A stretch of DNA of 64,000 bases from Saccharum officinarum (lineage: Eukaryota > Streptophyta > Magnoliopsida > Poales > Poaceae): positions 23,911,553 through 23,975,552 of the forward strand of contig CM036199.1 in the NCBI GenBank assembly GCA_020631735.1. The letters run 5' to 3'. This document shows, in pieces, positions 1-11,646 of the stretch. Position 1 is the first letter of the stretch. Every line of letters starts with the position of its first letter. The position numbers were made by a program, and so were the translations under genes. The notes beneath the pieces were generated by a model. The model was not told the DNA's origin. It worked only from the letters and a program-made list of their open reading frames with translations, and ran no database searches.

Positions 1-1437
1 ACAAGATCCTAGGGATGCTGAACGCGGCAACAGATCACGAGTGGACCTCACCATCGCAGGTTGACCAGTTGAACCCAATCACTGTTACTGATTCATCACT
101 GGACGAGACTGTACCTAATCTCACCTCAGATTTTCCATCGCGGCCAATTCTCGATGATGAAGTACAGGAAAGGAATCACTCTCAACAACACATCACCACA
201 TCCTTAACTTCAGGCATCTCCACACCACCGACTCTGATGGTTGAACAAGTTGGGCCATGGAACCTTGAAACAGAAGCGGGAGTCAGTGGTGAAACTTTAA
301 AGAGTGGACTTGCAGTGCAATCTGTGCCACCAAGCAGTCTACAAATAGAGGTACCTAACAACTTGGTTCAATCAATCAAAGAAAAATGTCCTTGGTCTGA
401 TGTGACTCCAGCACTTGGCATTGATGATTTCATTGTATCAATCACCAGACCGTTGCCTCCCCCACTGATTCAGCAACAACCTAGTTTAAATTTGGAAGCT
501 CAAGACTCGGATGTTTTTAACTCTAGCACTATGCAATCTTCTCAACACCAGCTACCCTCCTTTGTTCCTAAAGAGGGGCTCCCTGCTCGGTCACCTCGTA
601 CTCCTTTTCGCAAGCAGAGCAAATCCAATCCTCAACGCAAAAGTAGTAGACTTGCTAACAAAGACAAAAGCAAAATTGGAAAAGGGACAATTCAAGTAGC
701 GCAGGAGCTTCTAGTTAAGAAACTTGGTGATTTATCTCCTAAGTTGGAACCATCTGCTGCTGATCAGTTTGAACAATTTGCACAACACTTTGATCGTCCG
801 CTCACTAAGGCAAATATGGAAGCCCTCGAAGCACTGGTCGAGCATGGACAACAACTAAAAAAGAAGGCAACATAGACCCACTTGAAGCAGATCATTGGTG
901 ATGGTCAAATGGCTTGAGTTCTTTTTCCTTTTAGGCGCTCCATAAAGGTGAAGGCATCATGTGCTAAGCTGTTGCTCCCCTTCCAGTCTAGAGAAACCAA
1001 GCCAGTGGGTTAGTTGTTGTGTCTTCAGAGCAAAGGGTAGCTGTCAGGTGCTGCCTTCCAGGGCACAAATTCAGTTGGCTTCCTTGTTCTTTTAGCTTTA
1101 GTTACCAGAGGTCCTTAGTTTGTGTCAAGTTGTGCTAAGTTTTGTTTTTCCTCCTAAGTGTGTTTTGTGCATGTTGTTAGTAGAGTCAGTGTTAGAATGA
1201 GTGAAGCTGGTAGTTTGGTTTTGTTGTTTTCAACCGAGTTGTTTTTAGTGTTGCCTCGTGCACTAGAGGTTTGTTAAGTTTTAGTAGTCGGTCTTCGTGC
1301 TTGAGTTGTGGTCGTTGTACTCTAGTCCGGTGGTTTTTCGGGCCCAGTTTCCACTCAAAAAACTGGGCCATCATCTTTTTTTGTTCTTCTTCTAATAAAA
1401 ATTATGGCAAAGCTTTTGCCGTCCTTTCTAAAAAAAA
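1..1437 (+). mobile_element. 3' part of a LINE-like (non-LTR) retrotransposon lacking ORF2
   Basis: An open frame (15-875) is followed by about 530 bp of untranslated sequence. That sequence ends in a short hairpin (GGCAAAGCTTTTGCC, 1406-1420) and an A-tract (about 1430-1437), with AATAAA just upstream at 1394. A 3' hairpin followed by poly-A is typical of grass L1-type LINEs. No reverse transcriptase or endonuclease frame lies between the ORF and the tail, so the copy looks internally deleted or derives from an ORF1-only family. The left end and target duplication lie outside the window. A retrocopied or degenerate host gene is the alternative. Confidence 0.45.
15..875 (+). CDS. ORF1-like / gag-like protein, C-terminal part (5' partial)
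   Basis: The frame is open to the window edge (AAG ATC CTA GGG precede the first ATG), so the protein probably starts upstream; 286 aa are visible. The first ~190 residues are Ser/Thr/Pro-rich and low in complexity. Residues ~195-220 are strongly basic (RTPFRKQSKSNPQRKSSRLA), which fits nucleic-acid binding. The last ~50 residues (LLVKKLGDLSP, then DRPLTKANMEALEALVEHG) look helical. This layout resembles the tail of the ORF1/zinc-knuckle proteins of grass LINEs and many annotated 'hypothetical' grass proteins, but no CCHC knuckle is visible here. I do not recognise a host gene. Codon use is AT-rich compared with the PAL gene. Confidence 0.4.
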   Translation: MLNAATDHEWTSPSQVDQLNPITVTDSSLDETVPNLTSDFPSRPILDDEVQERNHSQQHITTSLTSGISTPPTLMVEQVGPWNLETEAGVSGETLKSGLAVQSVPPSSLQIEVPNNLVQSIKEKCPWSDVTPALGIDDFIVSITRPLPPPLIQQQPSLNLEAQDSDVFNSSTMQSSQHQLPSFVPKEGLPARSPRTPFRKQSKSNPQRKSSRLANKDKSKIGKGTIQVAQELLVKKLGDLSPKLEPSAADQFEQFAQHFDRPLTKANMEALEALVEHGQQLKKKAT

Positions 1438-1680
1438 GTCATTTTTGTCTACGGTTACCAAGCATAACTTAATTTTGCCGTACATGTTCTAGCTACCAAC
1501 TAGATTGGCACGTACGTACATACGTATATTGAAATGAATCAATTCTTTGGTCATTTCCGTCTACCCGAAGGAAAGCAGAATTCTGGGTGTTTATCAGGAC
1601 GGGGTCGTTCTCAGCTCGTTACGTGCATAGGGATTTACATGGATATAGATGGAATCACATGCTTGACTCATGACCGACCG

Positions 1681-1718
1681 CTAGCACGTGCACGACTAGC
1701 TAGCACGTGGACGACTAG
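1681..1718. repeat. 19-bp tandem duplication containing CACGTG
   Basis: Two head-to-tail 19-bp units at 1681-1699 and 1700-1718 differ at one base. The first contains CACGTGC and the second CACGTGG, both with a G-box core (CACGTG). No gene sits close enough to assign a promoter role. Confidence 0.6.
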
Positions 1719-1814
1719 CTAGTGAGTTTATGCGTGTTTTTTTACGTGTCAAACTACTCGATCATAATGATGACACTTCATTATATATAATGCATAGAAA
1801 CTTGTGTCAAACTA

Positions 1815-1982
1815 CTCCTTCCGTTCTTTTTTACATGTCATATTAACTTTATCCTAAATCAAATATTAGTATCTTTGACCAACCATTTTTGAAAAAATTA
1901 TAGTTTTACAACATATAAATCATAGTATATATTATGAAAGTATTTCTCTCATAGTGAATCTAAAAACACAAATCTTATGACA

Positions 1983-2080
<98 letters not shown>

Positions 2081-2155
2081 CAATAGTCAAAGATACAAAT
2101 GTTAATTTGATTTAGGACAAAGCTAATACTACATCTAATAAAGAAACGGAAAGAG
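1815..2155. mobile_element. Stowaway-type MITE with internal AT microsatellite
   Basis: Starts CTCCTTCCGTTCTTTTTTAC and ends with the imperfect inverse of it (...AAACGGAAAGAG). It is flanked on both sides by TA (1813-1814 and 2156-2157), the Stowaway/Tc1-mariner target duplication. The interior is AT-rich and is inflated by an (AT)n tract. Confidence 0.85.
1986..2078. repeat. (AT)n microsatellite, about 46 units
   Basis: About 93 bp of uninterrupted alternating A and T inside the Stowaway element. Such long AT tracts are usually polymorphic in length. Confidence 0.95.
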
Positions 2156-2318
2156 TACTTGCATCAGCACCAATGAGCTGTACTTTGACAATATATATAG
2201 TCACAACAACGTACTGTTCTAGTCAGCTACAAATGTATTTCTAACCTTCTCGATTAAAATCGTCATCTGCTTACGAAGCTGCCGCCCTGATTCAAACATG
2301 TGAAAAGAAATCACACTA

Positions 2319-2573
2319 TGGCCCTTTTGGTAGATTCCGGTGGATTCGGCTCTAGTTGACACATTAACTGTTCATTGGAGCAAGTTTTCTCTCTCTTCAG
2401 TTTCCCTCTCAAAGAGCCCGTAGGAGCCGGTGAAGCAAAAAAATTTAGCTTCACCGGCTCCTACTGGCGAGAGGGAGAGGGAAGAGAGAGAAAACTAGCT
2501 CCACTGAATAGTGCCACAAACAGTGAATGTGTCAGCTGAAGTCGGATCCACAAAAATCCATTCCAAAGAGGCC
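2319..2573. mobile_element. Palindromic MITE with GGCCCTTTTGG / CCAAAGAGGCC ends
   Basis: The two halves are imperfect inverse copies over nearly the full length. The terminal motif, the GTGGATTCGG region and GTAGGAGCCGGTGAAGC (mirrored by GCTTCACCGGCTCCTAC) all pair, leaving a tiny A/T loop near 2440. CTA occurs immediately on both sides (2316-2318, 2574-2576), a possible 3-bp target duplication. The superfamily is not certain. Confidence 0.7.
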
Positions 2574-2597
2574 CTACTCTGAACCCTAATTAGCCTA

Positions 2598-2833
2598 CTC
2601 CCTTGGTCCCTTATTATCTATCGCCGTTGGTGTGCGTGCCACAAATTTGACTCGATTTATAGAAAATAAGTGCAATATTTGTATCTTTAAATAAATTTAT
2701 TAAAAAACTAGATTCAAAGGCCTTTTCAACGATACTAATTATGTACCATAAATATTAATATTTTTTTAATATATATTTAGTCAAAGTTGTTTCTTGGAAA
2801 GCGCAGATGATAGATATTTAAGGACAGATGGAG
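2598..2833. mobile_element. Stowaway-type MITE
   Basis: Begins CTCCCTTGGTCCCTTATTAT and ends with its imperfect inverse (...TTTAAGGACAGATGGAG). TA lies on each side (2596-2597, 2834-2835). Confidence 0.85.
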
Positions 2834-3254
2834 TATGTTACTCGTTGATTTTCTGATTGGCCCATTGTTTCTGGGTTTTGCATTGTCGCTAGGAAGCTGT
2901 GTCTTCGGAAATGTGGTGATCTTGGAGCTTTATCCTTTATTTTGACCATGGAATTGCTGGAAGAATTGCCGAGAACACGGTCTAATCCGCCCATACCTTT
3001 TTGTTTTTTTTTCCATTGAATATGGCATGTCTTATTTCTTATGCACTACTAAAGTCAGATGGTGCTTGTTTTTGACTTCTTGCGTTGGTGATTGAACTGC
3101 AGTGCTACGGTAGCTGTCATGCATGCTTGGTGTGCAGCATTCAGATAATGACTAAATCATCGTACTGTGGTAGCTATCATGCATTGGTGATCACTCTTTT
3201 TAATTTAGTTCTGGCTTCTAAAAGGGCTGGATATGAAGAAATACTTAAGTATTA

Positions 3255-3403
3255 CTCCCTCTGTTCAAAATTACAAGACATTTTGGCTTTTATAGATATA
3301 TAGTTTTGTTATGTACTTAAATATACATTATGTCTAGATAAATAATAAAAAAGTTAATGTATTTATAAAAGTCAAAACGTCTTATACATTGAAACGGAGG
3401 GAG
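3255..3403. mobile_element. Stowaway-type MITE (149 bp)
   Basis: Ends are CTCCCTCTGTTCAAAATTAC and its inverse (...CATTGAAACGGAGGGAG), with TA duplications at 3253-3254 and 3404-3405. It belongs to the same family as the copy at 62908-63052, sharing the internal TATGTCTAGATA segment. Confidence 0.9.
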
Positions 3404-3777
3404 TAGAAGTTTTGCTTACTACCTATGACTAATAAAAATATTTATCTCTAGGCTCTCACTGTCCATTTTCTAACGCGATACCCCGAGTTTTCTCTTTAGA
3501 CATGGTACCTACATGTGTCTTCAATACACATTTAATTAAAACCTTTTTGCCCAAATTATGGTGGTTCTTGTTATAGCTTATGTTTTGTGATGTCATGATT
3601 ATAGATTTTGACTTTTAAATTTTGGTATTATTAGTTTTTATAGATTTTTTATCTGCATGTTAAGTTCAACCTCTTGTGCTTTTAATGTACATTTTACTTA
3701 GAGCACCCATTTTTATATTTTCTTTAGAAAAACAAGGATTGCAAGTCTTAGATTGTAATCTTAGTTACTATGGTGGC

Positions 3778-6700
3778 TGTAACAGAACCGACCAATTATA
3801 CGAAATTAAGTAAGAAAATCACCCGCCAGAGCAGACGATTTAGCAAACTTAAGCCCGTATAACCCGGTAGTCCGTGAAATCACGAAGGATTTCAAACCAA
3901 CTCACATACCAGTCAAGATCGTAATAAGTTTAGCGGTCACCATCACATATTACATAAAAGTTCGCATCACAGATACATCGGAGTTTAAACATAGTTATTA
4001 CAAACCAAGTTCAAATAGAAGTAGCGGAAGCCATTTTGTTCAAACCACACACACTCACGCGGAGTTCAAGTACGGTGCCAGCTGATGATCATCTCTAACA
4101 AAAGTATTAGACAAGACTTAAGGAATAACCATGCCCATGGTTCTAAACATCACCCATCGCAGGATAAAGGCAGTTGATACAGTAGCCGTAATACATCTGT
4201 CCATCTGCAACAAGTGGGAACAAAACCCTGAGTACGAGAAGATACTCAGCTAGACTTACCTGACATAACCAAAAATGAAGTGACACTAAGGATTATGAAG
4301 TGCTTTATAGTAGGGTAGCTGACTCATTTGCAAAAAGACATTTTTAGCATTACAAGAACTTTTCCAAAAGCATTATTGTCAAGTTAATTATTATTAACAT
4401 GTCGACTACATTTGCACCTATACTAGAGCAAGCATGTGATTAAGCAAATAATGATAACCAATGATCATGAACAACTTCCATAATGTCATATTCATTATAA
4501 TTGTTCAAGTGTTCCATCAACATTATTACGATGAAGTAACTCAAGTCAAGTGTTCATTATCCCGTGAACGATGGCGATTCGAATCGATTATTAACCAGCT
4601 GGTAATTTATTCCTTATACAAACCTCACTCACCCGCTAAAGTGAGGTATTGGTCACCGAGTCAAATATCCAGGAAAAATCTCGAGTTTGCCAGGAACCAC
4701 ATGTACCCGAGGACCGCCTGACTGCCTTTCGATCTTATCATCGCGCCCCCGTGTCCTACCACACCTGCTCCAGTACAGTGCGCTGCGGGCAATCCACTCG
4801 ACCCGAATAATTTTTCAGCTTCACGTGCGTTCAATATGACCCGAGGCCCCACAACGGTCGGTCCTTAATCGACACAGACGGAAAACACTACAGTCCAAAA
4901 CCCTGTAAGTCTCTGTCCGGTCTCAACTTTCAATTAACACTTAGTTATACCATAACTACATAGTTATCCGAGCAGATCCAGGTAACCACCTATAGCTCGC
5001 AGGTGACAGAAAATCACCCGACTTCTACCGGTCTAAGTCAGCTAAGCATTGACTTGACTGCGGATACCAGGGTAACAAGGATATAGTATAACAAAGATAA
5101 ACAAGATATAATGCAGCAACGGTTGCAAACAACTCCTATATGTATTGCATCAATTAAAGTAAAGCATTAATTAATAATTGCAAACCAGGGGAGAAAAATG
5201 CTCCGGGGCTTGCCTCTCTCGAAGGAGCTTGGGCAGTGATCGGGGCACTCCGGAAGATCTTCAACGTCCTCCTCGTCTGCTTCGGTCACCTCTTGAGGTT
5301 GCACCTCGAGCTGCTCCTCGGGTACGACGATCGGGCTCTCGGTTTGCGATCCTGTATGATGCAGGTGCGTAAGTGCTTATGCAAAATGTGCATCGGATGA
5401 AATTAGAACAATAAATATGTTTGCATGCGAGATAGATGAGCATGATTTGCTTTAATGAATGGAGTATCATACAAATCTAGTACAAGGTAGTCCACATCAT
5501 CCAAGAACATGTACTACTAGTGCATGTCATCTACTGCATTCTCTTAAACTACTAACATGTTAATTCAGCATATCTCACTGAATGCTTCAAAGATACACCA
5601 AAGCTTAACTAGGTTCTTAATCATGTAACAAAGCATTATTTGATTAAACCCTAATTAATGTTAGGTTTGAATAGCAACATCTATTTTTACAGTATAGAAA
5701 AATCTTAGAAAATTACCATTGTACAGTACTACCCTAAGTAGACTACCATCAAAATCTCATAGCATTTGATAAGTGGAATAGCCTACACAAAAATAACAAG
5801 CAAGGGCCTAAATATAAGCATGAAAACACTTTGTATTATGAAAAGTATCAAACAACAGATTTAGTATTTTTCCTACATTCTACACAGTAAACCATCATTA
5901 TATAAAAATTATCATATGCATGTCTTATACAATTTTTGCTCTTTATAAAAAATAACAAAAACCATCAATTAAAGGCACTTGAACTACACATAAAAATTTT
6001 TATATAGAACATGCATGTCACATATTTTTCCTAGAAAGCACTTTACACAAGAAGATTAACAAAATTGGAACCATATTTTTCTGAGCTTTCGATGATTTAT
6101 TATGCATTTATCAAGAAAACAACAATTTCAATGATTAAATAAAAACTCTACAGAAAAGTGTCACAAATTCAACATACAGTATTTTTCCATCATAGATCTG
6201 GTCCTAAAAAGTCTATCAAAATTTGTTTCACAATTTTTGGAGCCAAAATGAGCAAGTTATGAATTTCTAAAGCATTTACATAAATTCTGAAAAATCATTT
6301 TCAAAAATCCTTTTAAACATCAGCCGCTGAAACGCTAGGTGCACCCGGTGCCTTGTACACTCGCGCGCGAGGAGAGACAGACAGGCGGGCCCGTGGGGCA
6401 ATCGGACCCCACACGTCAGCCACACAGAGGCGGGAGAGGCGCTGACTGCGCGGATCTCGACGCCGGTGAGCTCGCCGGCGGTGAGATCACCAGCAGCGGC
6501 TTCCTTGCGGAGAGGCGAACTCCACGCGCTAGCTTAGGGCACCGGAGGAGCTCTCGGGTGAGCTCGACGGCGTGCATGGCGGGGCGGTGGTGCGGTTCAC
6601 CGACAGTACGCCGGTCCCGACCATGGCGAAGGGAGGTTCGACACGCGCGAGGTCCGTGGGGTCAAGGCGGACGCGAAATCACTGAAAATTGGAGGGAAGG

Positions 6701-7823
6701 AGGGGAATAGAGCTCCATCCATGGAGGCCCGAGCTCGGTGGCCATGGCGCCGCCATGTAAGGGGAAAACTTGCCCTGGCCTTACCGTGGTGCAAATGAGG
6801 GCGAAAACGTGCGCACGGGATGGAGGAGGTCCAGGCGGAGCTGGAGGTAGAAGCAATCGAGGAAGGGTGGTGCGGTGGCGGAGCTAGACGCCAATGGGTT
6901 GGGCGACGGCGTGCGGCGGTGAGCGCTCCCGCTCGGCTTGCTGCTACCGTAGAGAGCGAGCGCGCGAGCGAGGAGGGAGGCAGGGGACAAAGGATATGGA
7001 GGCGGAGGCAGTGCGCGACCGGGTGGGGGTTAAGGCGAGTCGGAGGCGCCGTGCGGCGAGTTCGTCGGCGCATGGACGCCACGCGGCGAGCGTGGCATGC
7101 CGCGGTCGGCCAGCCAGCGCGCGCGAGCGGGAGGGAGAGGAGGCGCGGCGCGGTGCGGGCTGGGCCGCGGGAGCGAACTAGGCCGCGGCAGCGCGCGGGC
7201 GAGCGAGCGGCTGCGGGCGCGCACGCGCGAGAGGATCTGGGCCGCTTTGGCCAGCGGGCCGAAAGCGAGGCGGCGGCCCGCTTGGGTGAGAAATTGATTT
7301 TTCCAATTCTATTTTTAATAAATTTTCAAATAATGGTTTTCACATCCCATTTTGAGCAAGAAAATGACATTTTCTGGAAATGACCCAAAAAATAAAAGTT
7401 GCTTAGAATTAAATTCTCTACAACTTTTATTAAGGGACCAACTCCAAAATTCCCAACAGATTTTGAATTAGAAGGTAAAAGCTAAATAGAGAGGATTTTT
7501 AACTAATTTCAATAATATTTTCACAATCAAATTTTATCAAAAGTTCGAATACAAACTTTGCTCTAAAAATTGTGCTAAAGCATCCTAGGTGATTTACACT
7601 TATAGCCACACATGTTGTATTAGCCTAACAAGCATAATTAAGGCAAAACAATTTTAAATAAGTGTATGCAACATTCATGTTTCACGAGCATGTTTCATAT
7701 GTTTCAAAGTATCGTTTCAGTTATTATTTAACAAGATTAGGTATGTATGATTATGATGCTTAATGATGCATAATATGCATGATTTGTAGTGTCTAAATGC
7801 TTTCGTAACACTGGAGTGTTATA
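3778..7823 (-). mobile_element. 4.05-kb LTR-like element with 5-bp target duplication
   Basis: Starts TGTAACAG and ends GTGTTATA, so the TG...CA rule is nearly met (final C to T). GTGGC is repeated exactly on both sides (3773-3777, 7824-7828). It contains no gag-pol frame. It is AT-rich except for a CpG-rich block at about 6330-7290. On the minus strand a short frame near 5170-5330 is acidic and ends with a basic segment, a stretch I have seen only in grass repeats. A solo LTR of a large-LTR gypsy family, or a non-autonomous LARD-like element, would explain the ends and duplication. The minus strand is inferred from that frame only. The ORFs in the CpG-rich block show no domain and look like composition artefacts. 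Confidence 0.65.
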
Positions 7824-7828
7824 GTGGC

Positions 7829-8024
7829 TTAATTGCTTAAATGGTCATCTAGACATAGAGTACAACACACTGCTCAAGATCGTGGTGGAGCTTGGAGTGA
7901 CATCTAAGATAGAAATGTGCTAGCCGTCAGAGGTTATTAATATCAAAATCTAACAATCATTGTTTACTCTAAATGAATTTCAAAAACCAGGGAGGCTCTG
8001 TGACGAAACCATAACATAGGGATA
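7829..8024. other. Short unannotated spacer
   Basis: AT-rich sequence between the 4-kb LTR-like element and the next LTR. It is the continuation of the sequence left of 3773. No gene seen. Confidence 0.5.
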
Positions 8025-9102
8025 TGTTAAGTCCCGGGGTAAGAGGCTCCCGACCGACCCCTTCGGATGGCTCGGGGGCTACACCCATCAGGTGCGCTCG
8101 CACGCACCTTCCGGCCAAGGACTGGGCAAAACCTGACCACGCCCTCGGCCTCTGCTCGGGGCTTGAGGGCTCACCCTAGCCCCAGGCTCCTGGTCAACGG
8201 TAGCCCAAACCTGATCCTTGTCTCCACCTCCAGCATGGGCCAAGGGCTAGAGCGAGACCCAGCGCCCCAAGCACCCAAGGCTCGGGGGCTCCTTGGCCCC
8301 GACCAACGAGCGTAGCGCTATCATCCACTCTTTTGACAAAGTCATGCACGGGGCGTGACACAAGGGGACAAAACCCTTCCGCTGGCTTCAGAGGCTCAGG
8401 GGCTTCCAGGCCCGCTCGTTAGCCGCTCAAGCCAGACGCCTTCGCCACTAAGGAAGCCTCCAGAAGGTGCACCTGGTGGAGGCCAGTCTAAGCCGACAAG
8501 GCCTGACGGTCAGAGCGTCAGAGCAGAGGAGCCGAACGATGTCCTTGGCTTCTCTGACTCCACGACAACCCCAAGGCCCATCCACGCCGCAGCAGCGCCC
8601 TCCTAGACTCCGGCGCACGTAGACCATAGATTAAGCCCTCCAAACCGCCATGTATCCAACCTACCTCAGTATTTAAGAGGAGGACGGATCCTACAGAGGG
8701 GGAAGGACGAATAGAAACAGAACAGATCATTTAGTCCTCAAGACAACTCGAGCTCTGCACCGAGAGAAGAGCCACTCCGAGAGGAGCACCGGGAGCTCCT
8801 CCCTCGCCACCGTCTTCTTCCTCTTTGACGAGGAAGAGACCTCACCGCCGACAAGCCTAGGATTAGCACCGAGCGATCCCCTGCCAAACCTCTTACACTC
8901 CTCGTTGTAACCCCCGATTTGGGTGCTCTTGAATACAAGGATCATCTACTGCTGGACGTGGGGCTCCGATAGCCCGAACCAGGATAAACCGATGCGTCCT
9001 CTCTGTGTTCTTTGTGTTCTTGAGTCCACCAAGCCACCGGAGATCCACACTTAGCGACATCCGACAAACAACAATGCTTGCCGCGGTTTCGAACCCGCGA
9101 CA
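8025..9102 (+). mobile_element. Solo LTR of a Ty3/gypsy (Tat-like) element
   Basis: Begins TGTTAAGTCCCGGGG and ends GAACCCGCGACA. The 3' half contains the sequence typical of grass gypsy LTRs around the R/U5 region (GATCATCTACTGCTGGACG, then AGCCCGAACCAGGATAAACC), and a TATTTAAG promoter-like motif lies near 8670. No coding region or second LTR is attached. The five bases on each side (GGATA, CTATG) do not match, so either the target duplication has decayed or one end is misplaced. The GC-rich ORFs read here are accidental. Confidence 0.7.
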
Positions 9103-10773
9103 CTATGTCACCTTTGGATTACACTAACCTCCTCTACCAAAGAAAATGTGTAGTATTACTTTTATTAATGAAGTGCTTACGGTTATAGTAGATATATCAT
9201 AATGTTGAGCCAAATGTATAAATTTATCCAAAGTAACCACTGGCATAAAATTATTGTCGTATTAATATAATTTAAATGAATTGACAGTGTTACTGATATA
9301 TGAATAGTTAAGCGAACATTTCCATGATTCCTAAAACATATAAATATATTTTTATCTCTCATACATGCATGTATAGTTGATTTGCATGATATCATAATAA
9401 CAACTATAAGTTAGTCTTTTTTGTTTATGTTTTGGATTAATAGTGATGAAAGTGGGTAGTTCACAAACATATAGACGTGTAAACAAATGTTTAAAATTTA
9501 GATATAGATTTGATAGGATATTAGTTTATTTTTAATAACGGCATAAGTGGGTAATTTAGATATAAATTTAAGGGGTTATTCAGATTGCAGGGTGGACAGT
9601 TTAGATGCATATTTAGTGTGTCTTGTCAGAGTTAACGTGGATATTTAGATCTCTGATTAATAATAGTATAAGATAATACATGTCGGTTGTCATATGCTGA
9701 ACAAAAGGTCCTACTATATCGAAGAAGGAGAAATTGAACGGAGGGAGAGAGAAAACAAAATGAAACTGTATAACGTGACATGCAAGATCATTCACTTTAA
9801 AGGACTAATTCCCTCGTGCAGTCAGTTCTTTCGGCTCCACTGACTTAACGTGGGTTAATTAGTCTATGGATTGCAGTACTAGTTTGCATTAGTCTTTTGT
9901 TCGGAAAAGGTTGAGACTTCATTTCTTACATTTACAAACTTTTACAGTATAAATGCCGACCATTCCGTAACTTTAGCCTGATCGCACCTACGTACAAGTC
10001 AAAGGTGCGCCAGATGAATGTATAGCAGCCAGGATGGCATATGTTGGATATGGTTAAATACATTTCCTCTGCCCATTTCAGTCAATGAAGGATTTTGCCA
10101 TGGCCAGTCAAAGTTTACTTTGATGATCTGCTAGACTTAGTTTAAACCAAAATAAAATGGTCTCAATGATGATTACTAACGGTCCGGAACATTACATATC
10201 TACAATGATAGATTAGAAATACATGGACAAGTCGTGCCAAAATATATTTCCCACCTCGACTGAATCTCTTCAGATAATGTTCCCTGTCCCAATGACTGAA
10301 AACGAAGAACGTACTGAGCTGGTAAATAATTTGATATACTTGTTTGTTCATATGAATATTATAGCTAACCCCTGGTTAGTAGGTGCAGGCATCGCCAATT
10401 TATTGTCAGTGGTTGGTAAGGTGTCGATAGAGTAAATATCGATCGGTTCGCGGACCGCGGTGAATTAGCTGACAGGTAAAATTTTATATACCCTTTTTTT
10501 AATCAAAAAATTTCATATACCTATCTGCACTCGTAGGTAACATTAGGTAATCGGTACACATGTACATGTACCCATCAGGGTATGATAGCCGTGAGTATCC
10601 ACATCCATACTAACGGGTAAAACAACATATCCACACATGTAATTCATGAGTAGAATCTTTTATCCGTATCGAATTGTGTTTCGCCCAGCCCAGCAAGATC
10701 ACGCGAGAGAGGACTTCTGTCACTCTCGGTATTAATTCTGGACCTCTCTTGCCAAACGTGTTCCCTCCAGCAC
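9103..10773. other. AT-rich intergenic region downstream of PAL
   Basis: About 1.7 kb with no ORF above 70 codons and no recognisable domain, LTR or clear MITE. It probably consists of decayed repeats. Confidence 0.5.
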
Positions 10774-10776
10774 TAT

Positions 10777-11050
10777 GGCCTTGTTTAGATGTTGGAATTG
10801 GGAGGAGAAGTTGGAATAGTGTAGGTCACGTCGTACTGTAGCAACTTTTGTTTTTATTTGGTAAAAATTGTCCAAACTTTGACTAATTAGGCTCAAAATG
10901 TTCGTCTCGCAAAGTACAACAAAACTGTGCAATTAGTTTTTAATTTCATCTACATTTAGTACTCCATGCATGTGCCGACATTTTGATGTGACGGGGAATC
11001 TTCTTTTTGCATAGTGAAATTTGGGGTTGGATTTGGGAACTGAACAAGGG
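10777..11050. mobile_element. Tourist-like MITE (reverse orientation)
   Basis: Ends are GGCCTTGTTTAGAT and (…GAACTGAACAAGGG). The interior holds the family signature in reverse: GACTAATTAGGCTCAAAA, GTTCGTCTCGCAAAG and GATGTGACGGGGAATC. It is the same family as the two copies in the PAL intron and the one at 20726. A 3-bp repeat (TAT or CTA) flanks it. Confidence 0.8.
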
Positions 11051-11062
11051 CTATGAATTATG

Positions 11063-11193
11063 ATAAGCCGATGTCCATGTCCTGATGATAAATTAAACAG
11101 TTTTTCATAGATCTGGCTGGTTGAGCTGATGTCCGTGTCCTGATGATGAGCCGATGTCCATGTCCATGTCATGATGAGCCGATGTCCATGTCG
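11063..11193. repeat. Degenerate minisatellite, GAGCCGATGTCCATGTC-type
   Basis: The motif (A/G)(A/G)GCCGATGTCCATGTC recurs four times with variations, interleaved with TGATGAT. It lies 3' of PAL, outside the likely transcript. Confidence 0.6.
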
Positions 11194-11570
11194 CTTGAAC
11201 TGATCTGGCTGGCTGGAAGTACTGCTGGCTGGTTTTTTTGCGAGAGAAAAACACTGCTGGTTGGTTGGCTGGCTGATTTGGCTCATAATCTTAAACGAAC
11301 GGGCCAGTAAGCAGAGAAGAGACAACATTGCGATAGAGCGAGGAGCCCGTGTACTCAATACAGTAGTAGTGCATTTTACTTCCAAAATAGTAGTAGTGCT
11401 AGGCCATGGCCAATGACACGGCAGCAAGGTAAGAACAAACAGACATACTACACGTTTACACGGATCACTGCTACAAGCTTAAAAAGAACGAACACAGAGC
11501 AACAATATATAACAATAATCTTCAAATCGCAAACTACATGAAGCCTTGAGAATACTGAAATACTCCCTTC

Positions 11571-11576
11571 TTTATT
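11571..11576 (-). terminator. Probable polyadenylation signal of PAL
   Basis: AATAAA on the minus strand, about 71 bp after the PAL stop codon, in an A/T-rich stretch. Spacing and motif suit a plant near-upstream element. Confidence 0.5.
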
Positions 11577-11646
11577 CCTTTCTCACGTACGGTACGGTGT
11601 GATCTCCTCCTCTTCCTCTTGGCGCCGGTGGGCGGTGGCGTCCTGC

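Noticed and set aside
6339..7383. Overlapping ORFs of 60-187 codons in the CpG-rich block
   Set aside because: Arg/Ala-rich low-complexity products on both strands; typical of GC-rich non-coding DNA inside the LTR-like element.
8067..8945. ORFs in the 8-9 kb LTR
   Set aside because: The sequence is recognisable as a gypsy LTR; the frames have no domains.
9085..9102. GGTTTCGAACCCGCGACA as a tRNA T-arm
   Set aside because: It resembles a TΨC arm, but no acceptor or anticodon arm is upstream; the position is the end of an LTR.
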